From JBDTLH01 sp039934875 (GTDB taxonomy: Bacteria; Acidobacteriota; Terriglobia; Terriglobales; Acidobacteriaceae): a DNA stretch of 27,445 nucleotides. Each line of letters begins with the position of its first letter. Positions within the stretch are counted from its first letter, which is position 1. The notes under the pieces were generated by a model. That model searched no databases and was not told the DNA's origin. It saw only the letters and a list, made by a program, of their open reading frames with translations. This document shows positions 8,164-16,484 of the stretch, one piece after another. The position numbers were made by a program, and so were the translations under genes. The stretch lies in NCBI GenBank assembly GCA_039934875.1, contig JBDTLH010000281.1, forward strand, positions 1-27,445, read 5' to 3'.

Positions 8164-9203
8164 GCCGCCGCTCCCTTGGCCTTCACCTTGGAACCAATGA
8201 AGCTCAGACCCACAGCGGCGCCTCGCTTCTGAATTGATATCTGCGCCGCTTCCAGCATTTGCACCACTCTCAAACCGGCGCGGCCATCATTGAACGGCCT
8301 GGTGTTTTGCGAGATGCAGTCATGGAAATACATCAGCTCTGTCTTGAGCGCCTCCGTCTGTTCCACCCGAGGCACCCACGCGTCTCCCGAGCGATAGCTG
8401 ACTAGCAGATCGCGCACATCCTGTGCAGTGTTGATGTAGGCTCCCTTGTCGTAGACCTTCACCTTTTCATCATTTTCCAGATCGTTCCAAACCAGCATCT
8501 TCTTTTCTCCGCCGATCAGCGTCGTTCTTACCTTCACCGGAGAAAGCCAATTCACGTTTAGATGGGCAATCACATTGTCCGGAAAATAGACGGTGATGAA
8601 AGCAATGTCCTCATGGCCGTTCAGGTGTTTTTCTCCCGTCGCCACGATCGCCTCAGGCTCGGAGTCGATGATGTAATCCATGATCGATAGATCGTGTGGC
8701 GCCAAATCCCAGATGACATTGATGTCATGCTGAAAAAGTCCCAGGTTGACCCGCAGCGAGTCGTAGTAATAGAGGTCACCCATCACCCCGGTATCAATCA
8801 GCTCGCGGATCTTCTTTACCGCCCCAGTGAACAGGAACGTGTGGTCCACCATGATGGTCAGTCCCTTCTGCTCCGCCAATTCGATCAGTTCCTGCGCCTG
8901 CGCCACGGAGGAGGTGAACGGTTTTTCCACAAACACGTGCTTCCCGTTGCGCAACGCCTCTTTCGCGATTCCATGATGGGTCCAGACGGGAGTGATCACC
9001 GCAACTGCATCGATCCGCGGAGAGTGCAGGACCTCATCGAGGTTGGTGGTGGTGTGTACGCCTGGATATACCATCTTGGCCCTGCGCAGCGCGCCGGAAT
9101 CCTGGTCGCATATCGCGGCAACCTCGAAACCGCTGCATAGGCTAAGGTTTCGAACGATGTTCGGTCCCCAATATCCATATCCAATAACGGCAACTCTGAT
9201 CAT
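8160..9203 (-). CDS. Gfo/Idh/MocA oxidoreductase (WbpB/WlbA-like, copy 2)
   Basis: A 347-residue NAD(P)-dependent oxidoreductase. Rossmann motif VIGYGYWGPN is at residues 6-15, EKPF at 93-96, and the substrate-site stretch DLAPHDLS near 166-173. The whole chain aligns by eye with the copy at 3280-4350, including RVNLG and the C-terminal VVQMLEAAQ. By analogy with WbpB/WlbA it would oxidise the C3 hydroxyl of a UDP-N-acetylhexosamine derivative. The ATG at 9201-9203 has SD GAGG six bases upstream. It is coupled to the acetyltransferase downstream; the matching aminotransferase (11964-13067) is separated from it by the wzz-like and kinase-like genes. Confidence 0.88.
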   Translation of the reverse strand: MIRVAVIGYGYWGPNIVRNLSLCSGFEVAAICDQDSGALRRAKMVYPGVHTTTNLDEVLHSPRIDAVAVITPVWTHHGIAKEALRNGKHVFVEKPFTSSVAQAQELIELAEQKGLTIMVDHTFLFTGAVKKIRELIDTGVMGDLYYYDSLRVNLGLFQHDINVIWDLAPHDLSIMDYIIDSEPEAIVATGEKHLNGHEDIAFITVYFPDNVIAHLNVNWLSPVKVRTTLIGGEKKMLVWNDLENDEKVKVYDKGAYINTAQDVRDLLVSYRSGDAWVPRVEQTEALKTELMYFHDCISQNTRPFNDGRAGLRVVQMLEAAQISIQKRGAAVGLSFIGSKVKAKGAAA

Positions 9204-9230
9204 CTTTAACCTCGCTAACAGCGGTTTGGT

Positions 9231-9253
9231 TTCCGGCTTTACAGGCTGCGGAA
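9231..9253. repeat. Short intergenic hairpin
   Basis: In the 189-bp gap between the kinase-like gene and the oxidoreductase, TTCCG and GC pair with GC and CGGAA around a seven-base loop, with a two-base bulge on one side. No T-run follows. It shares the string CTTTACAGGC, apart from that little, with element A. Function unknown; it may be chance. Nothing else is recognisable in this gap. Confidence 0.25.
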
Positions 9254-9392
9254 GTTTGGTGGTCCCCGACCTTCGCCCGGGAATCAGTGATTGAAAATGC
9301 TAGGGCGCGCTTTGACGCCGGGGACACATAGGCGTAACTGTTTTCGCAATTTACTCAGCCACTTGGGTCTGAATAGCTTAATCAGAGCTTCC

Positions 9393-10190
9393 CTAGCGCT
9401 TGGGTGCGCGTTTCAAGTAATACTGGCTGTAGTAAGACTGGGCTGCATCTTCGCAGTCATTCAACACCGCGCCCAGAAGCTTGGACTCTTCCAGGCAGGC
9501 AAGCGCTTTCTTCAACATGCGCTTCGGAGTTGCGCCTTGCCGCACCACCAGCAGCGTTCCATCGCTGGCAGCCGCCCAGATCAATGCATCCGCAACTACG
9601 GTCACCGGCGGGCACTCGACGATGACCCAGTCGAACATCTCTTCGCCGATCTCCAGCAATGCCTTGACCCGGTCCGGCTTAAGGCAGAAATGCGTGTCTG
9701 CCGCCCGTGCTCCTGTAGGCAGAAACCACAACGGCAGCCCCTGGACCTGGCGGGTTAATTGCTCGATTGTTCCGCCCGTTCGATGCCAGCCAGCTAATCC
9801 CTCGCTGGGCGGCGAATTCAGCACTGTGCTCAACCGTCCGCGCTGAACATCGCCGTCAATCAGAAGAATGCGCTCGCGACCATGTCGCGCCATCGTAATG
9901 GCAAGGTTCGCGGAGATCAGGCTTTTACCCTCATCCACGATGCTGCTCGTCACCGAAACCGAACGCAGCTTCCGTAGCTTGCGCTGAAGTTTTAAACGGT
10001 GCCCCAGCATACAGAACTTCTCCGCCCCTATGCTGCGGTCGTCGTCCAAAGCTACCAGCCGATGTTCCGGCTTCTGCTCGATCCGGAACGCCTCCGTCCG
10101 CGCACCCGTCGCGCGGGAAAGCGGCCCTGTGAAGCCGGTCGCGGATTGGTTTCGTGATAATGATTGCACTGGTTCTAGAGACCCGATCAT
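9393..10190 (-). CDS. Divergent CpsD/BY-kinase-type tyrosine kinase domain protein
   Basis: A 265-residue cytoplasmic P-loop ATPase of the CpsD/CapB/Wzc-C bacterial tyrosine kinase family, which cycles phosphorylation to control polysaccharide chain length with a Wzz partner. Walker A is SSIVDEGKS (82-90), Walker A' is LLIDGDVQRG (109-118, with D112 and D114), and Walker B is VIVECPP (189-195). The C-terminus carries a tyrosine cluster, Y253, Y254, Y257 and Y258, as expected for autophosphorylation. Departures from consensus are Asp in place of the first Walker A Gly, Glu192 where Walker B has Asp, and a degenerate E-x-x-R-x-x-R-T-N helix (AEKFCMLGHRL). It follows the wzz-like gene by 112 bp, the standard pairing. 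Activity may be altered. Confidence 0.83.
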   Translation of the reverse strand: MIGSLEPVQSLSRNQSATGFTGPLSRATGARTEAFRIEQKPEHRLVALDDDRSIGAEKFCMLGHRLKLQRKLRKLRSVSVTSSIVDEGKSLISANLAITMARHGRERILLIDGDVQRGRLSTVLNSPPSEGLAGWHRTGGTIEQLTRQVQGLPLWFLPTGARAADTHFCLKPDRVKALLEIGEEMFDWVIVECPPVTVVADALIWAAASDGTLLVVRQGATPKRMLKKALACLEESKLLGAVLNDCEDAAQSYYSQYYLKRAPKR

Positions 10191-10302
10191 TTGAAAAAAT
10201 CCTAAGGAAGCTCAAAGAAAGCTCTGATTCAGCGGCTACTCCGGTAAGTCCCAGGTCGCCCTGTGAGCCAGCTTCGCAACTCTTTGAGCGTCGCGACTGC
10301 GA

Positions 10303-11874
10303 TCAGCTTTTCAGATAAGTGAGCAGCGTCAATGCTGGGACGGTGATCACAAGCAGCGATGCCGCGATCCATTCCACCCATGTTTGCCGCACCCGCTTTT
10401 GAATCTCTTCCACCGTGCTCAACGGAGGGACCGTCCCCAATATCGGGGCCGCAAGCAGTCCTCGCACGTCCGCTTCAGAATAGATACGCGGTTGCAGGGC
10501 TTCCATCAGCATGGCAAGCGCCAACCCGAAGCACAGTCCTCCCGCCAGCCCTGCCCCACTGAACTTCATCCTTATTGGAAAGTAGGGCGACCGCGGCAAG
10601 CTCGGCGGATCGAGAATGCGGAACTGCTGCCCTTGCTGGCGCTTCTCCAGGTTGGTGGCCATCTGCGATTCCATCTTCTTCGCCAGCAGCGACTCATAGC
10701 TGCTGCGGGATTGGTCGTGATTGCGCGTCAGCGACGCTAACTGCTGCTCCCGCACCGGCGTCAAATTCAACCGCGACTGGTATTGATTGATCTCCGCCTG
10801 CGCATCGGCGATGTCTTTCTTGCGCGTGCTGATCTCGAGTTCGTTGGCCTTGATCTGTCCCTCCAACTCCAGCGCGGGAGTGCTCCTGTGGCGTACTGCC
10901 GCCGCAGCTTCTACGTTCCCGGCATTCTTCGCCTGCGCAGAGTCCCGTCCCGTCTGCAACAGCCTCTCCGTGTCGGAGATCTTCTGCTTCAGGCGCGCTA
11001 CGTCTGGATGTAGTGGGGTGTATCGTGCGTTGGCCTCTGCGAGCTGTACCTCTAGCGCCGTTAATTGCTGTTCGAGCGTCAGCGGGCCGTCGCCTGCAAC
11101 TCCTGGTACATCGCCCTCTCCGCCGTATCGCGTCATCATCGATGCCAGATAGAGCCGTTGCTGCTCCGCCCGGCTGAGCGCCTCCGTCGCCGCTTGCAGC
11201 CGCGATTGCAGTCCGGTGAGTATCTGCAGGTTGCTCTGCATCTGATCGGGCAGCTCGCCCAGGTGCTTCATGCGGAACTCCCGCAGCGCTAGCTCCTGCT
11301 GCTCCAGGTCTTTGCGGGCATAGTCCAGTTGTGACTCAAGAAATCGCGTAGTGTCCTCTGAGAGTTCTTGCCGGTTCTGCATGTTCTCTTCGAGAAAGAG
11401 TGAAGTGAGCTGTTGGGCGACCGCTTGGGCAATATGGGGGTCCCTTGCGGAATAGCTGACCTTGAATCCTGAGAGCTCCTCCCGTGCGCCTTTCACCAGT
11501 TCAATGGTGATGTCATCTCGCATTTGCTCCACCAGCAGGTCGGGGTTCTGAGTTTTCTCTTTTATTCCGTAGAGGTCCAGGTCGTTCATGATCCGCAGCA
11601 GCCGGGTGCGGCTGAGTATCTGCTCGGTCATACTCTGCAACTGAAGTTGCAAATCGACGCCGATATTGGGCGTAACGTACTGTGCGGGAATCTTCTGTTG
11701 CTCCACCAGCACAACGGTCTCTGATTTATATCGCGCCGGCACCAGCCAACTGGCCCCCAATACTGCTCCCCAGATCACCACAGTGGGCAGCAGTATCCAC
11801 CACCGACGACGCTTCAGCAGGTTCCAATGGTCTCCAAAACTGCGCTTACCGGCATTTTCTTCGCTGCCTTCCAC
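10303..11874 (-). CDS. Wzz/GNVR chain-length determinant protein (XrtA-system-like)
   Basis: A 523-residue inner-membrane polysaccharide co-polymerase. A Wzz domain begins with membrane helix 1 at about 24-46 (WWILLPTVVIWGAVLGASWL). A long coiled-coil-rich periplasmic part follows (about 160-410; e.g. ESQLDYARKDLEQQELALRE). Then comes a GNVR-type segment, LTPVREQQLASLTRNHDQ, a proline-rich LDPPSLPRSP, and two hydrophobic segments (about 437-460 and 500-520). Two C-terminal hydrophobic segments and length over 500 fit the EpsF/XrtA-associated group better than short Wzz. No kinase domain is fused; the kinase-like protein is the next gene. It starts with GTG at 11872-11874, SD GAGGAG four bases upstream. 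Confidence 0.92.
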   Translation of the reverse strand: MEGSEENAGKRSFGDHWNLLKRRRWWILLPTVVIWGAVLGASWLVPARYKSETVVLVEQQKIPAQYVTPNIGVDLQLQLQSMTEQILSRTRLLRIMNDLDLYGIKEKTQNPDLLVEQMRDDITIELVKGAREELSGFKVSYSARDPHIAQAVAQQLTSLFLEENMQNRQELSEDTTRFLESQLDYARKDLEQQELALREFRMKHLGELPDQMQSNLQILTGLQSRLQAATEALSRAEQQRLYLASMMTRYGGEGDVPGVAGDGPLTLEQQLTALEVQLAEANARYTPLHPDVARLKQKISDTERLLQTGRDSAQAKNAGNVEAAAAVRHRSTPALELEGQIKANELEISTRKKDIADAQAEINQYQSRLNLTPVREQQLASLTRNHDQSRSSYESLLAKKMESQMATNLEKRQQGQQFRILDPPSLPRSPYFPIRMKFSGAGLAGGLCFGLALAMLMEALQPRIYSEADVRGLLAAPILGTVPPLSTVEEIQKRVRQTWVEWIAASLLVITVPALTLLTYLKS

Positions 11875-11900
11875 TTGTCTCCTCGATTAACTCACTGGCC

Positions 11901-11947
11901 GGGGCGCCCGATTCTTTGCCTGCGCTCTTTGCGAGCGAAATGTGGGC
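11901..11947. repeat. Intergenic REP-like element B
   Basis: This lies in the 89-bp gap between the aminotransferase stop and the wzz-like start. Outer arms GCCC (11906-11909) and GGGC (11944-11947) enclose a perfect inner hairpin CGCTC-TTTGC-GAGCG (11923-11937). Aligned by eye it matches element A at roughly three quarters of positions, sharing ATTCTT, CTGCG, TCTTT, GCGAA and GTGGG in the same order. Confidence 0.5.
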
Positions 11948-11963
11948 CTCACGTATTTCGCAA

Positions 11964-13067
11964 TCACCGCACGGCGGATAAGCACAACTCTGCGGCGACT
12001 TTCTCCACCGCACCGGAGGAAATTCCCGGATACATGGGAAGCGACAGAATGCGCTCGGCCAGCATCTCCGTCACAGGAAGGTCCCCCCGGCTGTAGCCAC
12101 ACGAACGGTATGCCTGCTGCAAGTGGACCGGCACCGGATAATGTATTCCAGTCTCAATACCCGCGCCATTCAACTGCTGCCGCAACCCGTCCCGATCATC
12201 GGACTGGATGACATAAAGGTGATAGACGTGTTCGCCATACGACGCCTCCGCTGGTCTCACCAGAGGCGATCCCTCAAGCAGGCTGCCGTATAGAACCGCT
12301 GCCTCGCGCCGCTGCGCGTTCCAGCGGTCAAGATGCGCCAGTTTTACCGCGAGAATTCCCCCTTGCAGCCCTTCCATGCGCAGGTTGAGGCCGGGGAATT
12401 GATGCTCGTATTTCTTTTGCGCGCCATGGTCGCGCCACATGCGCAGCAATTGCGCAAGCTCGCTGTCGTTGGTTACAACCGCCCCGCCCTCGCCGCACGC
12501 CCCTAGATTCTTCCCGGGATAAAAGCTGAAGCAGCCCAGAGTGCCCAGCGACCCTGCCTTTTTTCCTTTGTACTCCGCACCGTGCGCCTGGCAAGCATCT
12601 TCAACCACGGCCAGCCCATGCGCCTGCGCGACCTCCAGAATGGCATCCATGTCCGCCGTCTGTCCGTAGAGATGGACCGGAATGATGGCGCGTGTATATT
12701 TCGTGATCGCCTCTTCCAGCCGCGACGCGTCCATGGTGTACGACAGCGGGTCAATATCCACGAATACCGGTGTCGCCCCCACCGCGCTAATCGCCTCCGC
12801 GGTCGCAATGAAGGTGTGCGCGACGGTGATGACCTCATCCCCAGCGCCAATGCCCAGCGAGGCCAGCGCGAGCTGCAGCGCGGCGGTGCCGTTGCTCACC
12901 CCGACGCAATGCCTCACCCCAAGATAGCTGGCGAAGGCCCGTTCAAACTCTTCCACCTCCGGCCCCAACACGAAGGAAGAATTGCTCATGACCCGATGGA
13001 AGACCTCGAGCAGCTCAGGCTCGATGCTGCTGTGCAGCGCTCTTAAATCTACGAAAGGTATTTTCAT
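11964..13067 (-). CDS. DegT/DnrJ/EryC1/StrS PLP aminotransferase (WbpE/WlbC-like, copy 2)
   Basis: A 367-residue fold-type-I aminotransferase. It starts MKIPFVDLRAL, typical of this family. PLP Lys is K186 in FYPGKNLGA, Asp157 is in VEDACQAHG, and SNGTAAL (58-64) binds phosphate. HLYGQTADMD and YKGKKAGSLG match the WbpE/WlbC group that makes 3-amino-3-deoxy UDP sugars. It is the first gene of the polysaccharide unit in transcription order, next to the large divergent intergenic region. The ATG at 13065-13067 has only a weak SD. Its likely partners are the oxidoreductase at 8160-9203 and the acetyltransferase at 7654-8163, although two genes intervene. Substrate is inferred, not shown. Confidence 0.92.
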   Translation of the reverse strand: MKIPFVDLRALHSSIEPELLEVFHRVMSNSSFVLGPEVEEFERAFASYLGVRHCVGVSNGTAALQLALASLGIGAGDEVITVAHTFIATAEAISAVGATPVFVDIDPLSYTMDASRLEEAITKYTRAIIPVHLYGQTADMDAILEVAQAHGLAVVEDACQAHGAEYKGKKAGSLGTLGCFSFYPGKNLGACGEGGAVVTNDSELAQLLRMWRDHGAQKKYEHQFPGLNLRMEGLQGGILAVKLAHLDRWNAQRREAAVLYGSLLEGSPLVRPAEASYGEHVYHLYVIQSDDRDGLRQQLNGAGIETGIHYPVPVHLQQAYRSCGYSRGDLPVTEMLAERILSLPMYPGISSGAVEKVAAELCLSAVR

Positions 13068-13624
13068 GTAAACTCTATCCGACGTTCAGAAATTTAATCC
13101 GCCTGGGACTGGACGGGCAACGCTGCGAGACAAAAGTTGTGATAAGCGCGTAGCTTCGCCATGTGACTCACATCTCTGTGATTCAGGTCGTTTACTGCGC
13201 ACACCCAGATGCCGATACTTCTGAATCCGGGCCCGCGCTTCATGGTGAGAGTAGTTCGGCCGGGTATTCTGGAACAAGAGTACTTAGGTTGGTATCTCCG
13301 TTGTGAGTACCGCAATCTTCTTAGCAGGGATATATTCCTTAGCTCCGATGGGCGGCTCCTCGGGTTACCAATTCTCAATCGCGGTTTGCCGAAATGATTA
13401 CCAGTGACCCGTAGCGCCGGCGGTCCGCCCGTGGTCCGTCCGGCTGTCAGGGGATGCAATTCAGTGCTTGTGCCAAAGACTTCCTCAGCAGCACCGGCCG
13501 CGCGTTCGCGCTAAACTTCTATATTCCGCGTCGCAATCTCGCGCGTACTCCGACCGAAAGTGAGAACCTCGATGTCACCACAGCTATTCATGGGTTTCAC
13601 TGGTTACCAAGGTGCGACCTCGCT
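13068..13624. other. Divergent intergenic region, no convincing gene
   Basis: These 557 bp separate the minus-strand polysaccharide operon from the plus-strand amidase. A 121-codon minus-strand ORF and the 57-codon upstream extension of the amidase frame have arginine/proline-rich, family-less translations and are probably not coding. The region should hold promoters for both directions; only one weak candidate (13092-13120) was found. No tRNA, riboswitch-like structure or long repeat was recognised. Confidence 0.6.
13092..13120 (-). promoter_or_regulatory. Weak candidate sigma-70 promoter for the polysaccharide operon
   Basis: Read on the minus strand, TTGCCC (complement of 13115-13120) and TTAAAT (complement of 13092-13097) are separated by 17 bp. 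Each matches the sigma-70 consensus at four of six positions. The start codon of the first gene lies about 25 bp downstream. Matches this weak occur by chance. Confidence 0.25.
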
Positions 13625-15001
13625 ATGAGCATCGCCCTGTTGTCCGCGGTCGAACAGCTCTCCCTGTTGCGCCAAAAGAAAATCTCTTCCCTCGAATTGA
13701 CCGAAGAGCACATTCGCCGCATAGAGCGCCTGAACCCGATCCTAAATGCGATCATCGATTTCGATCCCGATCGTGCTCGCCTCCAGGCGCAACGTCCGGC
13801 GAGCGGACCTCTCAGCGGCCTGCCTCTCACCATAAAAGCATCCATTGCAACCGCGGGATATCGCTGCGAAGTCGGCAGCGTACTGAACCGTGGCTATATC
13901 CCAAAGAAAGATGCCGAAGCGGTCGCCAACTTGCGAAGCCAGGGCGCGGTGATACTGGGCACCACCAACTGCCCTGAATTTCTCATGGCCTATGAAACCA
14001 ACAACGTGCTCTATGGCAGGACGAATAATCCCTGGTCGCTCGAGCACACCGCGGGCGGATCGAGCGGCGGCGAAGCAGCAGCCATTTCAGCCGGTCTCTC
14101 CGCCGGAGGCCTGGGCAGCGATAGCGGCGGCTCCGTCCGCGAACCGGCGCACTTTTCCGGCATCTGTTCCCTCAAGCCAACCTCAGGCCGCATTTCCAGC
14201 GCCGGACACTTGCCGCCATGTGTCGGCCCCTTTTCCACTCTCGGTGCCATCGGCCCCATGGCCCGCACCATCGCCGACGTGGAACTGCTCTTTCGGGCCG
14301 CGTCCGGACAGCACCTCGACACACCATCCGTGAATTTCTCCGAAGCCTCGATCGCCGCCGCAAAGCAAGTCCCAATCGGTTGGTTTGAGGATGATGGACT
14401 CACGCCGCTAACGCCGGAGACACGACGCGCCGTATGCGATGCAGCGGCAGCCCTTGAACATCAGGGATTCAACGTCAGCCCCTTTCGTCCTTCCTCGCTC
14501 GAAGCAGTACGCAAACTTTGGCATATTTTTTTCGTGCAGTGCGGTGCGATGTTCCTGGCGCCGCTGGTCGCGGGAGGCAGGAAAGAACTCAGCCCTACCT
14601 TTCGCGGGTTCCTCGAGATCGCCGACGCACTGCCTCCGCTGACCGCCGAATCCTTATTGCAGGCCTGGGCAGAATCCGATCTGCTGCGCGCCAAACTCCT
14701 CGCGGAGATGCAGGAGTTCCCGCTGCTTCTCCTGCCCGTCTCTTCCCTCCCCGCCTTCCGCCACGGGGAACGAGAGTGGACCATCGAAGGCCGCAATCTC
14801 AAATATCTGGATTCAATGCGCTATACCCAATGGTTCAACTTGCTGGCCTGGCCAGCGGCGGTGGTCCCCGTGGGACAATCGGACGGCGGGCTCCCCATTG
14901 GCGTTCAGATTGCCGGAATGCCCTTTGCCGATGAACTGGTGCTCACCGTCGCCGCCGCCCTCGAGCACGAGTTCGGCTACCGCCCTCCTCCCCTGCGATA
15001 A
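13625..15001 (+). CDS. Amidase-signature family hydrolase
   Basis: A 458-residue amidase of the Ser-cisSer-Lys class. The triad is visible: Lys71 in LPLTIKAS, Ser146 in AGGSSGGEAA, and nucleophile Ser170 in GSDSGGSVREPAHF. The 24-residue Ser-Ser spacing equals that of FAAH, and GICSLKPTSGR follows as expected. It hydrolyses an amide bond; substrate is not predictable. GatA is unlikely because no gatB/gatC lie nearby. The ATG at 13625 (MSIALLSAVEQL) is chosen because family homology begins there and AAGGTG lies about ten bases upstream; the open frame continues 57 codons further with unrelated sequence. It is transcribed away from the polysaccharide operon and convergent with mntH, with a 76-bp gap. 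Confidence 0.9.
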   Translation: MSIALLSAVEQLSLLRQKKISSLELTEEHIRRIERLNPILNAIIDFDPDRARLQAQRPASGPLSGLPLTIKASIATAGYRCEVGSVLNRGYIPKKDAEAVANLRSQGAVILGTTNCPEFLMAYETNNVLYGRTNNPWSLEHTAGGSSGGEAAAISAGLSAGGLGSDSGGSVREPAHFSGICSLKPTSGRISSAGHLPPCVGPFSTLGAIGPMARTIADVELLFRAASGQHLDTPSVNFSEASIAAAKQVPIGWFEDDGLTPLTPETRRAVCDAAAALEHQGFNVSPFRPSSLEAVRKLWHIFFVQCGAMFLAPLVAGGRKELSPTFRGFLEIADALPPLTAESLLQAWAESDLLRAKLLAEMQEFPLLLLPVSSLPAFRHGEREWTIEGRNLKYLDSMRYTQWFNLLAWPAAVVPVGQSDGGLPIGVQIAGMPFADELVLTVAAALEHEFGYRPPPLR

Positions 15002-15077
15002 CGCCGGAAACGTTGCGAACTCGAATCAAACATGCTCCTTGAGTGTTGTCACAGGACCTCTGCAACTTCTCACCGTC

Positions 15078-16436
15078 TCATCCCCTCACAATCAGCACCA
15101 GCAGCCAGCCATTCAACACGGCGATGGCGACGGCGATGGTCCAGGCCCCCGCCTTCAGCAGCGGACCATTCGCGAATTGCCCCATCTTCTGCTTATCATT
15201 GGTGAACATTACCAGCGGAAACACCGCGAAGCTGAGTTGCATGCTGAGCACCACCTGGCTTAGTACCAGCAGCTTGGCGGTGCCATGCGCGCCATAGAGC
15301 GCGGTGACGATGATCGCTGGAACCAGCGCGAGCCCGCGCGTCAGCAGGCGGCGGAGCCAGGGCGCGAGGCGAATATTAAGAAAGCCTTCCATCACGATTT
15401 GTCCGGCAAGGGTGCCGGTGATGGTGGAGTTTTGCCCTGACGCCAGCAAGGCAAGCGCGAACAAGGTGCTCGCCCCGGTCACCCCCAGCAGCGGTGTGAG
15501 CAGCTTGAACGCGTCTTCGATCTCCGCGATATCTGTCCTTCCCGCGCGATAGAAGGTGGCTGCGGCGACGATCAGGATTGCCGCATTCACAAACAGCGCA
15601 AACATGAGCGCCACCGCGGAATCGATCTGAAAATACCGGATCGCCTCGGTCTTGCCCGGCACGTCCCGCTTGAAGTCGCGCGTCTGCACCGTAGCGGAGT
15701 GCAGATACAGGTTGTGTGGCATGACGGTTGCGCCCAGTATGGCAATCGCGATGTAAAGCATGTCCGGCTGGGTGATCATCTGCGCCGAGGGTACAAAGAA
15801 TCCGTGCGCAATGGCGACAAAATCGGGGCGCGAGAAGATGATCTCCAGCGCAAAACACGCACCCACGATGCCGATCAATCCCACCACCATAGCCTCGATA
15901 TAGCGGAAGCCGCGCTGCTGCAAATGCAGAATGATAAGAACATCGAGCGCGGTCAGGCACACGCCCCAGATCAGCGGCACATGAAAGAGCAGGTTGAGCG
16001 CGATGGCGGTGCCGATTACTTCGGCGAGATCGCAGGCGGCGATGGCAATCTCGCACATGACCCACAGCGCTATCGAAACCGGCCGGCTGTAATGGTCGCG
16101 GCAGGCCTGCGCCAGATCGCGCCCGGAGACCACGCCCAACTTGATTGCCAAGCTCTGCAACAGAATCGCCATGCAGTTGGAGAGCATGACCACAAAGAGC
16201 AGTGCGTAAACATATTTGGACCCGGCGGCAATGTCCGTCGCCCAATTACCGGGATCCATGTATCCCACCGAAACCAGAAAGCCGGGCCCGGCAAAGGCGA
16301 ACAGCTTGCGCCAGAAGCTTGTGCTCCGAGGCAGGGGAATGCTGGAATGTGCCTCAGGCAGGCTGGGAGTACCGGGAATCAATCGCCAACCGGAACCCGC
16401 AGCCTTAACTTCAGTGCCCACACCATAGTTAACCAT
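15078..16436 (-). CDS. mntH: Nramp-family divalent metal (Mn2+/Fe2+) transporter
   Basis: A 452-residue inner-membrane proton-coupled Mn2+/Fe2+ importer. The metal-site motif DPGN is at 61-64 (GYMDPGNW) in helix 1 and the helix 6 motif MPH at 239-241 (VMPHNLYLHSA). The conserved CDLAEVIG stretch lies at 135-142. About eleven hydrophobic helices are visible, the family norm. The hydrophilic N-terminus of about 45 residues is a little long. The only ATG before the transmembrane core is 16434-16436, and it sits inside a perfect 16-bp palindrome. mntR is 48 bp upstream on the same strand, so the two probably form one unit under metal control. Confidence 0.94.
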   Translation of the reverse strand: MVNYGVGTEVKAAGSGWRLIPGTPSLPEAHSSIPLPRSTSFWRKLFAFAGPGFLVSVGYMDPGNWATDIAAGSKYVYALLFVVMLSNCMAILLQSLAIKLGVVSGRDLAQACRDHYSRPVSIALWVMCEIAIAACDLAEVIGTAIALNLLFHVPLIWGVCLTALDVLIILHLQQRGFRYIEAMVVGLIGIVGACFALEIIFSRPDFVAIAHGFFVPSAQMITQPDMLYIAIAILGATVMPHNLYLHSATVQTRDFKRDVPGKTEAIRYFQIDSAVALMFALFVNAAILIVAAATFYRAGRTDIAEIEDAFKLLTPLLGVTGASTLFALALLASGQNSTITGTLAGQIVMEGFLNIRLAPWLRRLLTRGLALVPAIIVTALYGAHGTAKLLVLSQVVLSMQLSFAVFPLVMFTNDKQKMGQFANGPLLKAGAWTIAVAIAVLNGWLLVLIVRG

Positions 16437-16443
16437 GGTTAAC
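16428..16443. promoter_or_regulatory. Perfect palindrome at mntH start, candidate MntR operator
   Basis: GTTAACCATGGTTAAC is a perfect 16-bp inverted repeat centred between 16435 and 16436, spanning the mntH start codon, with no loop. DtxR/MntR-family dimers bind AT-flanked inverted repeats containing TTAACC/GGTTAA-like half-sites, so this is a good operator candidate. Binding here could block a promoter in the mntR-mntH gap or occlude the start. No second copy was found upstream of mntR. Confidence 0.5.
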
Positions 16444-16484
16444 CCTAGGAGGTCAATGGAGCGGCTCCCGGTTGCCCTACGCGG

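Noticed and set aside
9299..9397. Inverted repeat GCTAGGG / CCCTAGC around the end of the kinase-like gene
   Set aside because: Only seven bases with an 85-base loop, and one arm overlaps the stop codon; easily chance.
13094..13459. 121-codon minus-strand ORF in the divergent intergenic region
   Set aside because: Arg/Pro/Ser-rich translation, no ribosome site and no domain pattern.
13454..13624. 57-codon N-terminal extension of the amidase
   Set aside because: Amidase family similarity begins at MSIALLSAVEQL (13625), and the extension has no signal peptide or domain.
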